A DNA stretch of 64,000 nucleotides, taken from the NCBI RefSeq assembly GCF_027409185.1, contig NC_084463.1, positions 45,176,407-45,240,406 on the forward strand, given 5' to 3'. Each line of letters begins with the position of its first letter. Positions within the stretch are counted from its first letter, which is position 1. Source of the DNA: Cynocephalus volans (lineage: Eukaryota; Chordata; Mammalia; Dermoptera; Cynocephalidae). A model generated the notes under the pieces. That model was not told where the DNA came from and searched no databases. It saw only the letters and a list, made by a program, of their open reading frames with translations. The position numbers were made by a program, and so were the translations under genes. Shown in pieces: positions 39,076 through 50,848 of this stretch.

Positions 39076-40520
39076 CTGATGAGAGCTCCCTTATAGGTGA
39101 CTTGATGCTTTTCTCTTGCTGCTTTTAAGATTCTCTCTCTGTTTTTGAGCTTTGCCAATTTGACTGTAATGTGTCTCAGAGGATCTTTTTGGATTGAATC
39201 TGTTTTGGGATCTTTGAGCCTCCTGGATCTGAAGGTCCATCTCTCTCCCTATACCTGGGGAGTTTTCCACTACTGTTTCATCGAATATGTTTTTAATTCC
39301 TTTTCCTTTTTCCTTTCCTTCTGGAACATCCATGATTCAGATGTTTCTGCACTTTGGGTTGTCTGCTAGCTCTTAGATTTTCCTCATGTTTTAAATTCTT
39401 TTTTCGCCCACCTGGGTTATTTTGAGAAGACTGTCTTGAAGATCAGGAATTCTTTTTTCTGCTTGTTCTAGCTTGCCATTTTTTTTTTTTTTTTTTTTTA
39501 TCAGATGAACACTTCAGCTCCATGAACTCAGCTAAACTCTAAGAACTTTAATCTCTTTGTATGTTTTCTCCTTCAGACCCTGGATACTTTTTCTCATTTT
39601 GTTGTGCTGAGTCTTCTTGTGTGTCATTGACTTTCACTAAGATTGTTGCTCAGAATTCCTTTTCAGTCATTTCAGGGGTTTCCTGTTCTGTAGGATCTGG
39701 CATTTGAGAATTACTATATTCCTTTTTAGTGTCTTGTTTTCTTTTCTTATTATTTTTTTAACATATTTTTAGTCTCTCACGTTGATTTCTGCTCATCTGA
39801 TAGATCACTTGCTTCTTTTATTACTCTGGAGTCTGGAGTGGACTTTGAGGAGAAAGACTGACTCTTCCTTTTCCAGGCTCCTCTGGTGACTCTTCTCTGT
39901 GTCAGTGCAGTTGGATATGTGGTGGGCCCCCCTGCATGGTGGTCATGGCTGCTCTGTGGTGGCAAGCTGTCCTTGTGGAGGTACAAGCTGTGGTGGCTGC
40001 TGTTGTGGTCCACATCCATGGAAGTGGTTTGTGGCCTCTCTGTCCCTGTCGCAAAACTCCTCCTGCCTTCTGCATGGGCCGGAGTGGGGTTGTTTGGGCC
40101 TGGGCATTTCCCTGCTCTAGGCCTCCCTGTCATGGCACCTGTGCTTTTCCTGCCTCCTGCATGGGTGGGGGTGGAGTTCTTCCCTTCATCTTGAGTGTGG
40201 TGGTTATTTATTTGTTTTACCAATTTCAGTATACACATCTAGAACCCTGATTTGGAGGCCTTGCCTAGCCAGGGGTCCCAGGATCTTCCTTCAGACATAC
40301 GACATCCACCCAGTTAATATTCACAGGTGCTGTTTTGCTGTCTTTGTGTGCACATATGCAGGGACCCTCAATGATTCATCTATCACCCATGGAAAGAGTG
40401 AATCGTTTACCAGCTGCTGGAGTGTCCTGCATCATCTATGCAGATCTCCGAATACCTGTAGGTCACAGATGCTGTGTGCAGCCACCTGGGCCTCCCATAG
40501 CAGAGGAGGATACGAAACTG
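39076..40520 (-). mobile_element. L1 5' region, antisense
   Basis: The plus strand has the antisense of an L1 5' segment (cttttctcttgctgcttttaag, aatttgactgtaatgtgtctc, gagcctcctggatctg). It then has a GC-richer stretch (39,890-40,200) with two imperfect copies of cctgccttctgcatgggc-type sequence about 80 bp apart. A 153-codon minus-strand frame (39,777-40,238) crosses this repeat. I treat it as L1 5' UTR sequence, not a gene. Confidence 0.5.
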
Positions 40521-41044
40521 TGGTAAAAGGGTTAAGAATATTTTTTAATTTTATTTGCACAAAAGTTTTCTGATTTATCATGTTTGATGCCTCTATAATT
40601 ACCATTTGTATGTATGTGCGTGCATAATATGTAAAAGTTATTTGATTAGTTCTGTGTTGCTGATTTCTTAACTTAATTCTATTACTCTTCTCAGTTTTGA
40701 AATCTGCTCTAAACATTCATTTAAGGTCACCTTGCATATGGGCCTGAGATAATTCTAGGACATATTAACTGGGATTAAACCCTGGCTCTACCATTTACTG
40801 GATATTTGACAAAATATACTCATAAAAAAAGCAAGATTTATGTATTTGCTCTGACAGGTTATTTATGTGGTTTTATACATTAATATATTTTTTGAAAACT
40901 GCTAGAAAGACATCCTGTGTATAGTCATTGGTCAAAAACAAGCAGTGTTGCTATTCTTAATGTTATATTGAAGCCTGTATGTCACGTACAATCCATTCAG
41001 TTCAAAGTCATCCAGGAATCCTTTCCTCAGTATTCTACCTCTGT
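40521..41044. other. Non-coding stretch, nothing recognised
   Basis: No supported feature was recognised. Confidence 0.4.
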
Positions 41045-41170
41045 GCTACTCAAAAGTGTGGCATTTGGACCAAAGGCATTGGCATCACTTGAACTTGTTA
41101 GAAATGCTGACACTCAGGACCAACCCAAGACATCTTTAGATCAGAATTTGCATTCTAATAAGATTTCCAG
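41045..41170. mobile_element. MER5A-like hAT MITE
   Basis: It contains gctactcaaaagtgtggcat, catcacttgaacttgttagaaatgc and cagaatttgcattctaataag in MER5A order. It is truncated at both ends. Confidence 0.65.
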
Positions 41171-41477
41171 TTCATTGTTGCACACATTAAATTTTGAGAA
41201 GTATGCTTCTTACTCACCATGACTGTTTTTCTTCTAAGAAATATGCATGACTTATCCTAAGTGATATAAATATGGAACTCCAAAATGTATATTCGTATAC
41301 TGATGCTTTAATTTTATATTTTATATCCCATAAAAGCATAGTGTCTACACTGGTTATATAAATCTTATGTCATTCTTTTTGCAGAGTTAAGAAATACATT
41401 AGAGAATATTACAATGTTGATAAGTGTCTTATTGGATAATTCAGGTCACTTATGTGAGTCAGGACATGTTTTCCTAA

Positions 41478-41840
<363 letters not shown>

Positions 41841-42262
41841 TGATTTGCATATGTGCATTTAAGATTTCTGTTTTCAAGGAAAAAAAAGTTGGGGTGTGTT
41901 GGTGGAAAAGAAAATCTTTATGATGTTCTATCTTGATGTTAGTCTTCCCTTTCTTGAGGTGATCTTGATCCTTCACTCCAATTTAGTAACAATTCTAGAA
42001 ACTCAGTGGCATAAAATATTGTCACCCACACCTTAAAATACATTTCCCCCTTTTGTATTTGATTCGGTAGTAATTGGAATTGGAGATCAAGATCCACAAA
42101 TTTGTAATGCTTTCAAAATATTCTAATGGTTGTGCCAGGAAAGTATTTTGGGATATAGTTTTCTACAGTCTTCCAGAGTGTTCTCTATTCTCCACTGAGC
42201 ACAGAATTAGATGGATTAAAAAAATTTCATCAAGAGTCATTTGACTTTTTCTGATAAAACAG

Positions 42263-42355
42263 GCCTTCCTGTCTTTAAGCCGGACTTGGCCATCTTTTTG
42301 GAACAGAGGAAAGAATATAAGAATATGCAGAGAGAAATGACCGTCGCCAACCCAG
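42263..42355 (+). CDS. KRAB-b/C-like exon of the second KRAB-ZNF gene (partial)
   Basis: It follows gataaaacag (AG at 42,261-42,262) and precedes a GTAGGT donor at 42,356. In phase with the exon at 41,631 it reads G-L-P-V-F-K-P-D-L-A-I-F-L-E-Q-R-K-E-Y-K and then N-M-Q-R-E-M-T-V-A-N-P. This resembles the KRAB-b/C exon of the primate ZNF91/ZNF431-type group (K-P-D-L, L-E-Q). The exon is 93 bp and open. The conserved E-P-W after L-E-Q is Y-K-N here. The function would be repression through TRIM28 if fingers exist, but the finger exon is missing from the visible sequence. Confidence 0.72.
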
Positions 42356-43199
42356 GTAGGTGAGCATACGTGAGCAGATAACATAGGTCAGGACAGGTCC
42401 AAAGGTCAAAGAAGAAATCAGACCTTAAAGTGGGAATTGGGAAGATCTGCTCCAGTGAAAATAATTTTTGGGGAGCCTAGGTTTATTTCTCTTGTTCTCA
42501 CAGAGGTAAATCTTCTATTTAGTGCTCTTACAGTTTTCTGATCATTTTTCTTCCCCTTCAGTTATCTTTTTTCAAATTAATAGTGAGAGCTAAAGCTTTC
42601 TTTATGGTCTCACAATCTGACTACTCTTCCACTGATTATGCAGACCTGGGTTAATCTGGGCATTTGTCTGAGGACCTCTATGTTAAGTCATTTTAAGTTT
42701 TTTTTGTTTGTTTCATGTCAGAAGTGTGTGACAGGTGTGGTGAAACATACTGGGATTTAGTTCAAAAGTCCTAGAAACAGTGTAGACAGATGTCATGTAT
42801 TTCCAATCCCATGAAGTTTTCAAAGGCAATTATACAGAAATTCGGACTCAGTAATTGCATCCTAGCACAAAGCATCTCCTTAAATAGAGGAAAATCTAAC
42901 CCTATATCTCACCTCTAATTTTTTTTTTTTCTAGCCTAAAATAAGATAGGAATTTAAACAAATTCTGCAACTGTGAAGTAGTGTAGTACATTTCTTACTA
43001 TACAGAATTCTTAACTAGTGTCCATGGGAGCTTAGAACATTGGCTAGCATGTAGTAAAGTTCTGAGTGTTGCTTTACATCTTATCAGTGCATAATTTTCT
43101 CTGATTTAGTATGAAGCTTACTGAGAATGTGTCCTCTCTTTTTTCTTGCTTTTTTGCCCCTCTCCTCCGTTTCTTCTTCACTTCCCCCCCTTTTTTTTC
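42356..43199. other. Non-coding stretch downstream of KRAB-b
   Basis: No finger-like sequence was seen. It holds T-rich and pyrimidine tracts (43,130-43,200) only. Confidence 0.5.
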
Positions 43200-43679
43200 G
43201 TGACATGGGTTTTTTGCAAATATAAATTGTATATATTAAAGCTGTACATTGTGATGAGTTGATATAAGTATATATTGTGTGATGACCAACATAACCATGT
43301 TAACTTACACAGTCATCATCTCACAGTTACCATAATTTTTTGTGGTGGAAACACAATGTGGTCTCTTAAAAAATTCCAAGTGTACAATACATAGTTAACT
43401 ATAGTCACAATGTTTACATTAGATCCCCCAAATTTATCTTGTAACTGAAAGGTTATAGCCTTTGATCAGCATCTTTCCATCTCACTACCCCTGGCTGTCA
43501 GCACCCACCATTCTGTTTTAACTCTACCTTTTTTTTCTTAGATTTTACATGTAACTTATATCAAAATATTTGTACTTTTTCTGTCTTATTTCAGATGCCA
43601 TAATGTCCTATCAGGCTCATCCATGATGTCACAAGTGGGAGGGTTGCCTTTTTCTTTATGGTTGAATACTATGTATATG

Positions 43680-43757
43680 AAGGTACTTTAAAAAGTTAAT
43701 GGCAAGAGTCAAATTATCTTTTCATTTTATTTTTCCAAGAACTTCTTGAGGTATCCT
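43680..43757. mobile_element. Short palindromic MITE-like element, second copy
   Basis: The ends aggtactttaaaaagttaatgg and ttttccaagaacttcttgaggtatcct are imperfect inverted repeats of each other. They match the element near 12,306. It lies within the L1 block. Confidence 0.45.
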
Positions 43758-44362
43758 CATATATACCACATGTTACTTATCCACTCTTCTGTCAATGGAC
43801 CTTTAGGTTGTTTTTATATCTTGGCTATTGTGAATAATGTGCTATGAACAAGGGGGTACAGAAATTTGTTTGACATACTAGTTTTATTTTCTTTGTGTGT
43901 ATACCCAGGTGTGGAATTGAATGATTGCAAGGTAGTTCAATTTTTAATTTTTGGAGATGTCTCCATATTGTTTTCATATTGACTGGATCAGTTTACATCC
44001 CTACCCATAGTGTAGGAGAGTTTCTTATTTTCCACACCCTCAACATTTGTTATCTTGACTTTTTGATAAAAACTATCTTAACAGTGTGAGGTGATATCTC
44101 ACTGTAGTTTGATTTGCATTTCCCTGATGGTTAGTGATGCCAAGTGGCAACTTTTCATAAACTTGTTTGCGAAATATATATTTAGGTCCTTTACATATTT
44201 TTCAATTAGATTTACTACTTTTTTTTTTTTTTTTTGCTTTTAAGTTTTGTTAGATCATCATTACTTACCAGGTATATTTTCTCCCAGTCCATTGGTTTCC
44301 TTTTCATTTTGTTCTTTGTTTCCTTTGTTGTGCATAAACTGTTTAGCCTGATAAACTCCCAC

Positions 44363-44410
44363 GTGTGTGTGTGTGCGTGTGCATGTGTGTGTGTGTGTGT
44401 GTGTGTGTGT
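44363..44410. repeat. (TG)n microsatellite
   Basis: A run of TG with a few GC and CA interruptions lies at the edge of L1 sequence. Confidence 0.95.
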
Positions 44411-44756
44411 TTTGCTTCTTCTTTGCTCCTTTTGATTGTGCTTTTGGTGTCATACCCCCCAAAATTATTGCCACGGTCAATGTCATAGAGATTATTCTCT
44501 CCGGCTTCTTGGAGTTTTACAGTTTCTGGTGTTATATTAAGTGTTTAACTCATTTTGAGATAATTTTTGTATGTGATGCAAGATAAGTGTTCAGTGTCTT
44601 TCCTTTGCTTGTGGATATCCACTTTTCCCAGAATTTTTTTTGACGAGACTACACTTTCCGTTTTATATCTTGGTGGTTTTGTCAAAGATTAGTTGATCTA
44701 GATTCATGGGTTTAATTGTGGTCTGTCCTGTTTCATTGGTCTGTGTGTCTGTTTTT

Positions 44757-44906
44757 TTTTTTTTTTTTTTTTTTTTGTCGTTTTTTCGTGACCGGCACTC
44801 AGCCAGTGAGTGCACCGGTCAGTCCTATATAGGATCCGAACCCGCGGCGGGAGCGTCGCCGCGCTGCCAGTGCAGCACTCTACCAAGTGCGCCACGGGCT
44901 CGGCCC
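44757..44906 (-). mobile_element. t-SINE (CYN type) with 17-bp target duplication
   Basis: The minus-strand tRNA-like head and A tail are flanked by perfect 17-bp repeats tctgtgtgtctgttttt at 44,740-44,756 and 44,907-44,923. The GC-rich core (gcggcgggagcgtcgccgcg) is very similar to the copies at 1,756 and 21,830, suggesting a young subfamily. Confidence 0.9.
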
Positions 44907-46611
44907 TCTGTGTGTCTGTTTTTATGCTTGTACCATGCTCTTTTGATTAGCTTAGCTTTGTAAAGTAGTTTGAAGTGAAGAAGTGTGACACCTCCAACTT
45001 TGTTGTTCTTTAAAATTGCATTGGCTATTTGGGGTCATTTGTGATCCCATATGAATTTAGAATTTTATTGCTGTTTTTCTGAAAAGTGCCACTTGAATTT
45101 AGATGGATTCCTTTGGATCTGTAGATCAGTTTCTGTAGTAGGAACTTTTTATGGATATTAGTTTTGCATTTATAAACAAGGAATGTCTTTCCGTTTATTT
45201 GGGTCTACTTTAATTACTTCTATCATATTTTACAGTTTTCATGGAACAGATTTTTCACCTCCTGTGTTAAATTTACTCATAAACATTTTATAACTTTTGA
45301 TGCTATTGTATATGGGATTAATTTTTTTTCTTGGAAAGTTCATTGTTAGTGTATAGAAATACAACTGATTTTTGTATGTTCATTTTTGTGACCTGTAATT
45401 TTACTGAACGTTTATTAATTTTATGGGTTTTTTTTGGTATAGTCTTTAAGGTTTTCCATATATAAGATCCCATCATCAGCAAGCAGAAACAACTTTTATT
45501 CCTTTTGTATTTGAATTTTGTTTGTTTGTTTGTTTGTTTCATACCTAATTGTTGTAGCTCTGTCTTCCAGTACTATGCTTACTGAAGTGATGAGAGTGGG
45601 CATCCTTGTCTCGTTCCTGAGAGTAGAGGAAAAAATTTCAGCATTTTTCCACTGAGTGTTATGTTACGTAAGTGCTTATTATATATGGCCTCTGTGCTGA
45701 GATATATTTTTTTGTACGTGTATTGTTTAGAGATTTTATTATGAATGCATGTTAAATTCTGTCAGATGTTTTCAGTGCATCCTTTGAGAGAGTGGTATGA
45801 ACTTTGTTTTTCATAATGGGATTGTGGTATACCATTTTTATTGATTTGCATAGGTTGAGCCATCCTTTCATCCCAGGGATAAATTCCACTTGATCATGTT
45901 AGAGGATCCTTTTCAGGACCTGATGAATTTGGTTTCTAGAGTTTTGTTGAGGATATTTACTGGTATCTTTATCAGGAATATTGCCTCATAGTTTTTTTTT
46001 TCTTGTAATGTCCTTACCTGGCTTCAGTATTAGGGTAATGCTGTCCTCATCAAGTGAGTGTGGAAGTGTTCACTCCTTTTCAATATTTTGGAAGAGTTTG
46101 GTAAGGATTAGTACTATTTTTTCTTTTGATTCTTGGTAGAATTTACCCACAAAGTCATCCATCCTTGGGCATTTCTTTCTTGAGAGATTTTTGATTATTG
46201 CTTCATCTTCTTACTAATTATTGGTCTGTTCAAATTTTCCAATTTTTTATGATTTAATCTTTGTAGGTTTTCCATTTTTCAAAGTTTATCTGTTTTTTCT
46301 CAGTTATCTTATATTTGGCATACACTTGTTCATAGTGGTCCTTTATAATCCTTTGTATTTCTGTGGTATCACTTGTAATGTCTCCTCTTTAATTTGTAAT
46401 GTTTTGAGCTCTCTCTCTTTTCTTAACCTTGGTTAACCTAGCCAAATCTTGCCAATTTTGTTCCCTTTAAAAAAAAAACAAACTCAATTCTTAGTTTGAT
46501 GTTTTCTGTTCTCTTTTGAGTTTCTATTTTATCCCTTTACACTCTAATGTTCTTTCATTCACCATACTAACAGTGGCATTATTTAATAGTTTATTTTCAC
46601 ATTTGTAGTAG

Positions 46612-49415
46612 TCCATTCCTTTTGCTTAAAAGAAAATACAGAAAACTGGGTAATTTGTAAGAAAACAAAATTTATTGCTTACAGTTTTTGGAGGCTGGGA
46701 AGTCCAAAGTCCATGGAACACATCTAGTGAGGTTCTTCTTTGGTGATGGCTTTACAGCCATGCAGGAGTCTCAACATGGAAGAAAATGGTGGAGCAGAGA
46801 GAGACTCTCATGTGCTCTCCTTTTCAAGCCCTCAGGACCATACTCCTGACCATTATTAATCCATTCACTTCCACATGGTCCTACAGTCTAATCATCTCTT
46901 CAAGGCCCCACCTTTCAGTTACCACACTAGGATCTCCCACCCTCCACAGTTACAATGGGGACCAAGTTTTCAACATTTGGAACTTTTGGGGATGCAGTTT
47001 AAGCTTCAGTGAGTTTGGGGTTGGACATTCAGTCCACAGTATTCTACTCCTCGCCCCCCAAGACTCATGTTCTTTACCCATACAAATATATTTATTTCAT
47101 CCCCAAAGTCTTCACTTGTTTCAGGTCAAAAGACCCAAGTTCAAAGTCTCATCTGCGAAATCAGATTAAGTTATCTCCTTCCAAGATTCAGTTGTGGGAC
47201 AAGCACAGGGTACATATACCTGTTCAAAAAAGGAGAAATAGGCCAAAAGAAAAAGGTATAGCAGGTCTCGATGGAGTTTGGATGTATTGTCCCTTCCAAC
47301 ACTCGTGGCAATTTGATCCCCAATGTGGCACTGTTGGAAAGTGATTGAGTCATGGGGGCATATTCCTCATGAATGGATTAGTGCTCTCTTAGGTGGGGGG
47401 AGTAATGAGTGAGTTCTTGCCCTATTAGTTCTGCTATAGCTGGTTGTTCATAGGACTCTGGCACCTCCTTCCTGTTTCTTGCTTCCTCTCACGATGTGAT
47501 CTGCTTGTACCTGCCAGCTGCCTGCCACTTTCCGCCACAAGTAGAAGGAGCCTGAGGCCCATGCCAGATGCTATCCCAGAATCATAAGCCAAATAAATAA
47601 ACCTCTTTTCCTTATGGATTACTCAGTCTTAGGTATTCTGTTATAGCAACACAAAATGGACTGATACAGGTCCCAAACAAGTCAGAATCCCAGACGGGCA
47701 GGCACTAAGTCTCAAGCTGGTGAATCCTCTACCTTGACTGCATGTTTGACGTCTTCTGCATGCTGTGCAGGGGTTGGGTCTCCAGGTCCTCAGGCACCTC
47801 CACTCGTATGGTTTTCCTGGTCTAAAGGCCATGTTTCAGCTCTCTCAGGCTGGCTTTGCTTGCTGGTAGCTTCACAGTTCTGGGGTCTCCATTGTGGTCC
47901 TGCTTCTACCCCTCCAGTAGGCATGGAGCTGATGGGATTTCACTTCTGCCACTCTAACCTCACATTTCCACTCAGCATTGCTCTAATGAAGGCTGACTGT
48001 GGTGAATTTGCCCTGTGACAGATCTCTTCTTGGGTCACCAGCCTTCTCTGTGTCCTTTGAAATCAGGGTGCCTCCACCTTGGGAGCCTCCACTGCTCTGG
48101 CATTCTGCCAGCCTGCAGAATTAACAGTGCACGGATGCCTTCAAGGCTTCCAGCTTATATTTTCCAAAGCTGTGGGTCCACCCACACCTGGGACCAGTTT
48201 AGCCACAGCTGAAGTAGCCAAAGCAGCTGAGGTGCTGCTGTGGAGAGCAGCATCCTGAGGTGGCCCTGGGCAGTGAGCCTGCCGTGGGCACCTCAGGCCT
48301 GTTCCCCAAGACCATTCTGTCTCCTTAGGCCTCTGGGCCTGTAATGGAAAAGATAAATCCTGAAATCCCTTCAGGATCTTTTTTCCCTTCTCTTGCTAAT
48401 ACTTTTCTTTATTCCTCTCCTTAGCAAAAGGCCCCTGGGCTACACTCTTGCTTTTGTGGCTGGGCTGGAAGTATTCAAATTATTTGTGATATGCTTTCTT
48501 TTGAATTGTAAATTCTGGCTTTTCCTCATGCTTTTACTGCTATAACTCACCATAGATGGTTACAAGTAGCCACGTAGCTTCCCTGGAAATTTCTTTCATC
48601 AAGAACCCAGGGTCAGCAACTTTAAGTTCCACATTCCATAAAACTTGTGGGCATGGACAGAATGCAGCCATGTTTCTTGCAAGTTCATAACAAGGGTGAT
48701 CTTTGCCCGAGTTTCCAATAAACTACCTAGCTTGATTGAAACCTCCTTAGAATGGTCTTTACAGGACATATTTCTGTAAGCATCATTTAACCAGTCTCTA
48801 AAATATTCCAGACTTTCCCTGGTTTTCTTGTCTTTTAAACTCACACCAGTGTCTACACTTTTTCTAGCCTGCTCCTTCAGATTCTTCCAGCCTTCTGCGC
48901 ATTACCCATTTCCAAAGCTGCTGCTTCCACATTTTTGAGTATCTGTTATAAGCAACACCCCACTCTTGGTACCAATGCTCTATTGTTCTGTTACTTACGA
49001 CAAAATTCATGGAACTAGGCAATTTGTAAGAAAATAACATTTATTGTTTATAGTTTTGGAGGCAGGGAAGTCCAAAGTCCATGGGACACCTCTAGTGAAG
49101 GTATTCTTTGGTGGTGGCTTCATAGCAATGTAGGGGTCCACAGGGCAGAAAGTGGCAGAGCAGAGAGGGAGACTCTCATGTGCTTTCCTTTTAAAGCTCT
49201 CAGAGCTGCAGCCCTGACTACCATTATTAATCCATTCACTGTGACATGGTTGTACACTCTAATCACCACTTTAAGGCCCCATCTTTGAATTACTGTAATA
49301 GGATTTTCTACCCTCAGCAGTTACAGAGGGGGCCAAGTTTTCAACACCTGGAACTTTGGGGGACACACTTTAAGCTTCATTGAGTTTGGGTTGGGACATT
49401 GAATCCACAGCAAAT
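46612..49415 (-). mobile_element. MaLR provirus: two MST/MLT1-like LTRs and internal region
   Basis: Two similar antisense LTRs (46,612-47,040 and 48,971-49,415) share aatttgtaagaaaa, ggaagtccaaagtccatgg and ttaagcttca-tgagtttggg. Between them, internal MaLR-like sequence is recognisable (actcatgttctttacccatac, aagtctcatctgcgaaatcag, acaggtcccaaacaagtc). A sense MST LTR is inserted at 47,268-47,667. The whole block sits in the antisense L1. There is no coding capacity. Confidence 0.7.
47268..47667 (+). mobile_element. MST-like MaLR LTR nested in MaLR internal sequence
   Basis: It reads atggagtttggatgtattgtccc through gccaaataaataaacctctttt to aatggactgatac. The five-base repeat aggtc at 47,263-47,267 and 47,668-47,672 fits a MaLR target duplication. 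Flanking sequences join correctly to the MaLR internal consensus if it is removed. Confidence 0.75.
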
Positions 49416-49429
49416 TTCCTTGGGGGTTA

Positions 49430-50255
49430 AACTTAGATCGTCTATTTCAGATCCTTTTTTTATTAACGTAGAAATTATTCACTAGAAACTTTTATCCTAA
49501 AGTGCTTTTGCTTCATCTCATAAGTTTAGTTTGTTTTTATTTTTGTTCATCTGAAGATACCTTTTGAATTTTCTTTAATCAGTTGGCTTTTCAGAAGCAC
49601 ATCTGAAGTAAATTTGATTTCCAGTTTTATGCCATTGTGGTATTTAAAAAACCTTGCTATAAATGAATCCTTTTTAAATTTGTTAAGATTTGTTTTTTGT
49701 TTTTTGTTTTTGCCCAACATATATGTCCTGTAGAATGTCTAAAGAATGTTTCATGTGTGCTTGAGAAACGTGTATTCTGATACCTTTGGACAAAATGTTC
49801 TGTATCTGTCTTTTATGCTCTTTTGGTCTATAGTGTAATAGAAGTGCACTGATTCCTTGGTTTTCTGTCTGAATGATCTATTCTTTTAATTCAGGTTTTG
49901 AAGTTCTCTATTATTACTGTATTTCTGTCTTTTTTTACAGTTCTATAAATATTTTCTTTATATATTTAGGCTGTGTGTGAGTGTGTATATATATATATAT
50001 TTATTGCTACATTCTCTTGACAAATTTACCACCTTATCACGTAGTGATCTTGACTCTTGTGACGAATTTTTCCTGGAAGGCTATTTTGTCTAAGTATAAC
50101 TACTCTGGTACTCCTTTGGTTATAATATTTATGAATTTTTTTCTTTATCTCTTTTAGTGTCTGTGTGTTCTTATATCTAAAATGAGTCTCTTGTAAGCTC
50201 TGTACTGTTGGATTTCATGTTTATTAATCAATTAAGCTACTCTGTCATTTTCTTC
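49430..50255 (-). mobile_element. Antisense L1, continuation after MaLR provirus
   Basis: It contains antisense L1 ORF2 sequence such as agaaacttttatcctaaagtg, tgccattgtggtatttaaaa and gtgaccttgactcttgtgac-like stretches. An AT repeat lies at 49,987-50,000. It is cut at 50,256 by another MaLR LTR. Confidence 0.55.
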
Positions 50256-50848
50256 TGCTTTAACAGTACCACAGACTGGGGAACTTATAAAGAGTAGAAG
50301 TTTTTTCTGACTCATGATTCAAGAGGCTGGAAAGATCAAGAGCACAGTGCTGACATGCTGATAGGGCCTTCTTGCTACATCATAACATCACAGAAGGCAT
50401 GAGGGTGACGGGGCACGAGAAAGAGAGAGCTCACTCTTATTACAGGTGCATTCTCTCAGTAACTAACCCACATCTGTAATAATGACATTAATCCATTGAT
50501 GAAGACAAAACATTTATGATCTAGTCACTTCTTTAATGACCCATCTCTTAATGCATCACAATGGCAATTAAATTTCAACATGAGTTTTTTTTTTAATTAT
50601 AAGAGGTTGTGGAGCAGTTGGGGGAGAGGAGGAGAGAGGAAAAGAGAGGGAAATAGAGTGGGAGGAGGAGACAGGAGAGTGTACATGGTTGAGGCCTGTG
50701 GTACCCCCCTCATTCCAGCAGGGGATACCAGGCACTTCCCGTGGTGGCTTGGTCATTGCTGGGCTGGATGCAGATGTCAAGGGGGTTTGGCTGAAGCCGT
50801 TGGCCCCTACCATCAACCTGAGTTTTCAAGGGACATTCAAACCATAGC
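50256..50848 (-). mobile_element. MLT1-like MaLR LTR, antisense, with retroposed insert
   Basis: The LTR runs from accacagactggggaacttat to ttcaagggacattcaaaccatagc. It is interrupted by a retroposed segment at 50,588-50,813 with 12-bp flanking repeats. Confidence 0.6.
50588..50813 (-). mobile_element. Unidentified retroposed sequence inside MaLR LTR
   Basis: The insert is flanked by caacatgagttt (50,576-50,587) and caacctgagttt (50,814-50,825), a 12-bp duplication with one mismatch. Its minus-strand 3' end is A-rich (plus-strand T run at 50,585-50,594). The minus strand has a CT-rich second half (50,610-50,690) and an 82-codon frame with no recognisable domain. The source is not known to me. 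Confidence 0.6.

Larger units (their letters stand above)
43200..46605 (-). mobile_element. Long antisense L1 with later insertions
   Basis: The plus strand shows the antisense L1 3' end (tatattaaagctgtacattg, cagtcatcatctcacagtta), then landmarks such as tgtgaggtgatatctcactg, tttgatttgcatttccctgatgg and catccttgtctcgttcctga. It ends in ORF2 sequence near 46,600. It resumes after the MaLR block at ~49,430-50,255. A (TG)n tract (44,363-44,410) and a t-SINE (44,757) lie inside. Confidence 0.7.

Noticed and set aside
39777-40238. 153-codon minus-strand frame as a novel gene
   Set aside because: It lies in an L1 5'-like repeat, lacks a domain and has repeated low-complexity segments.
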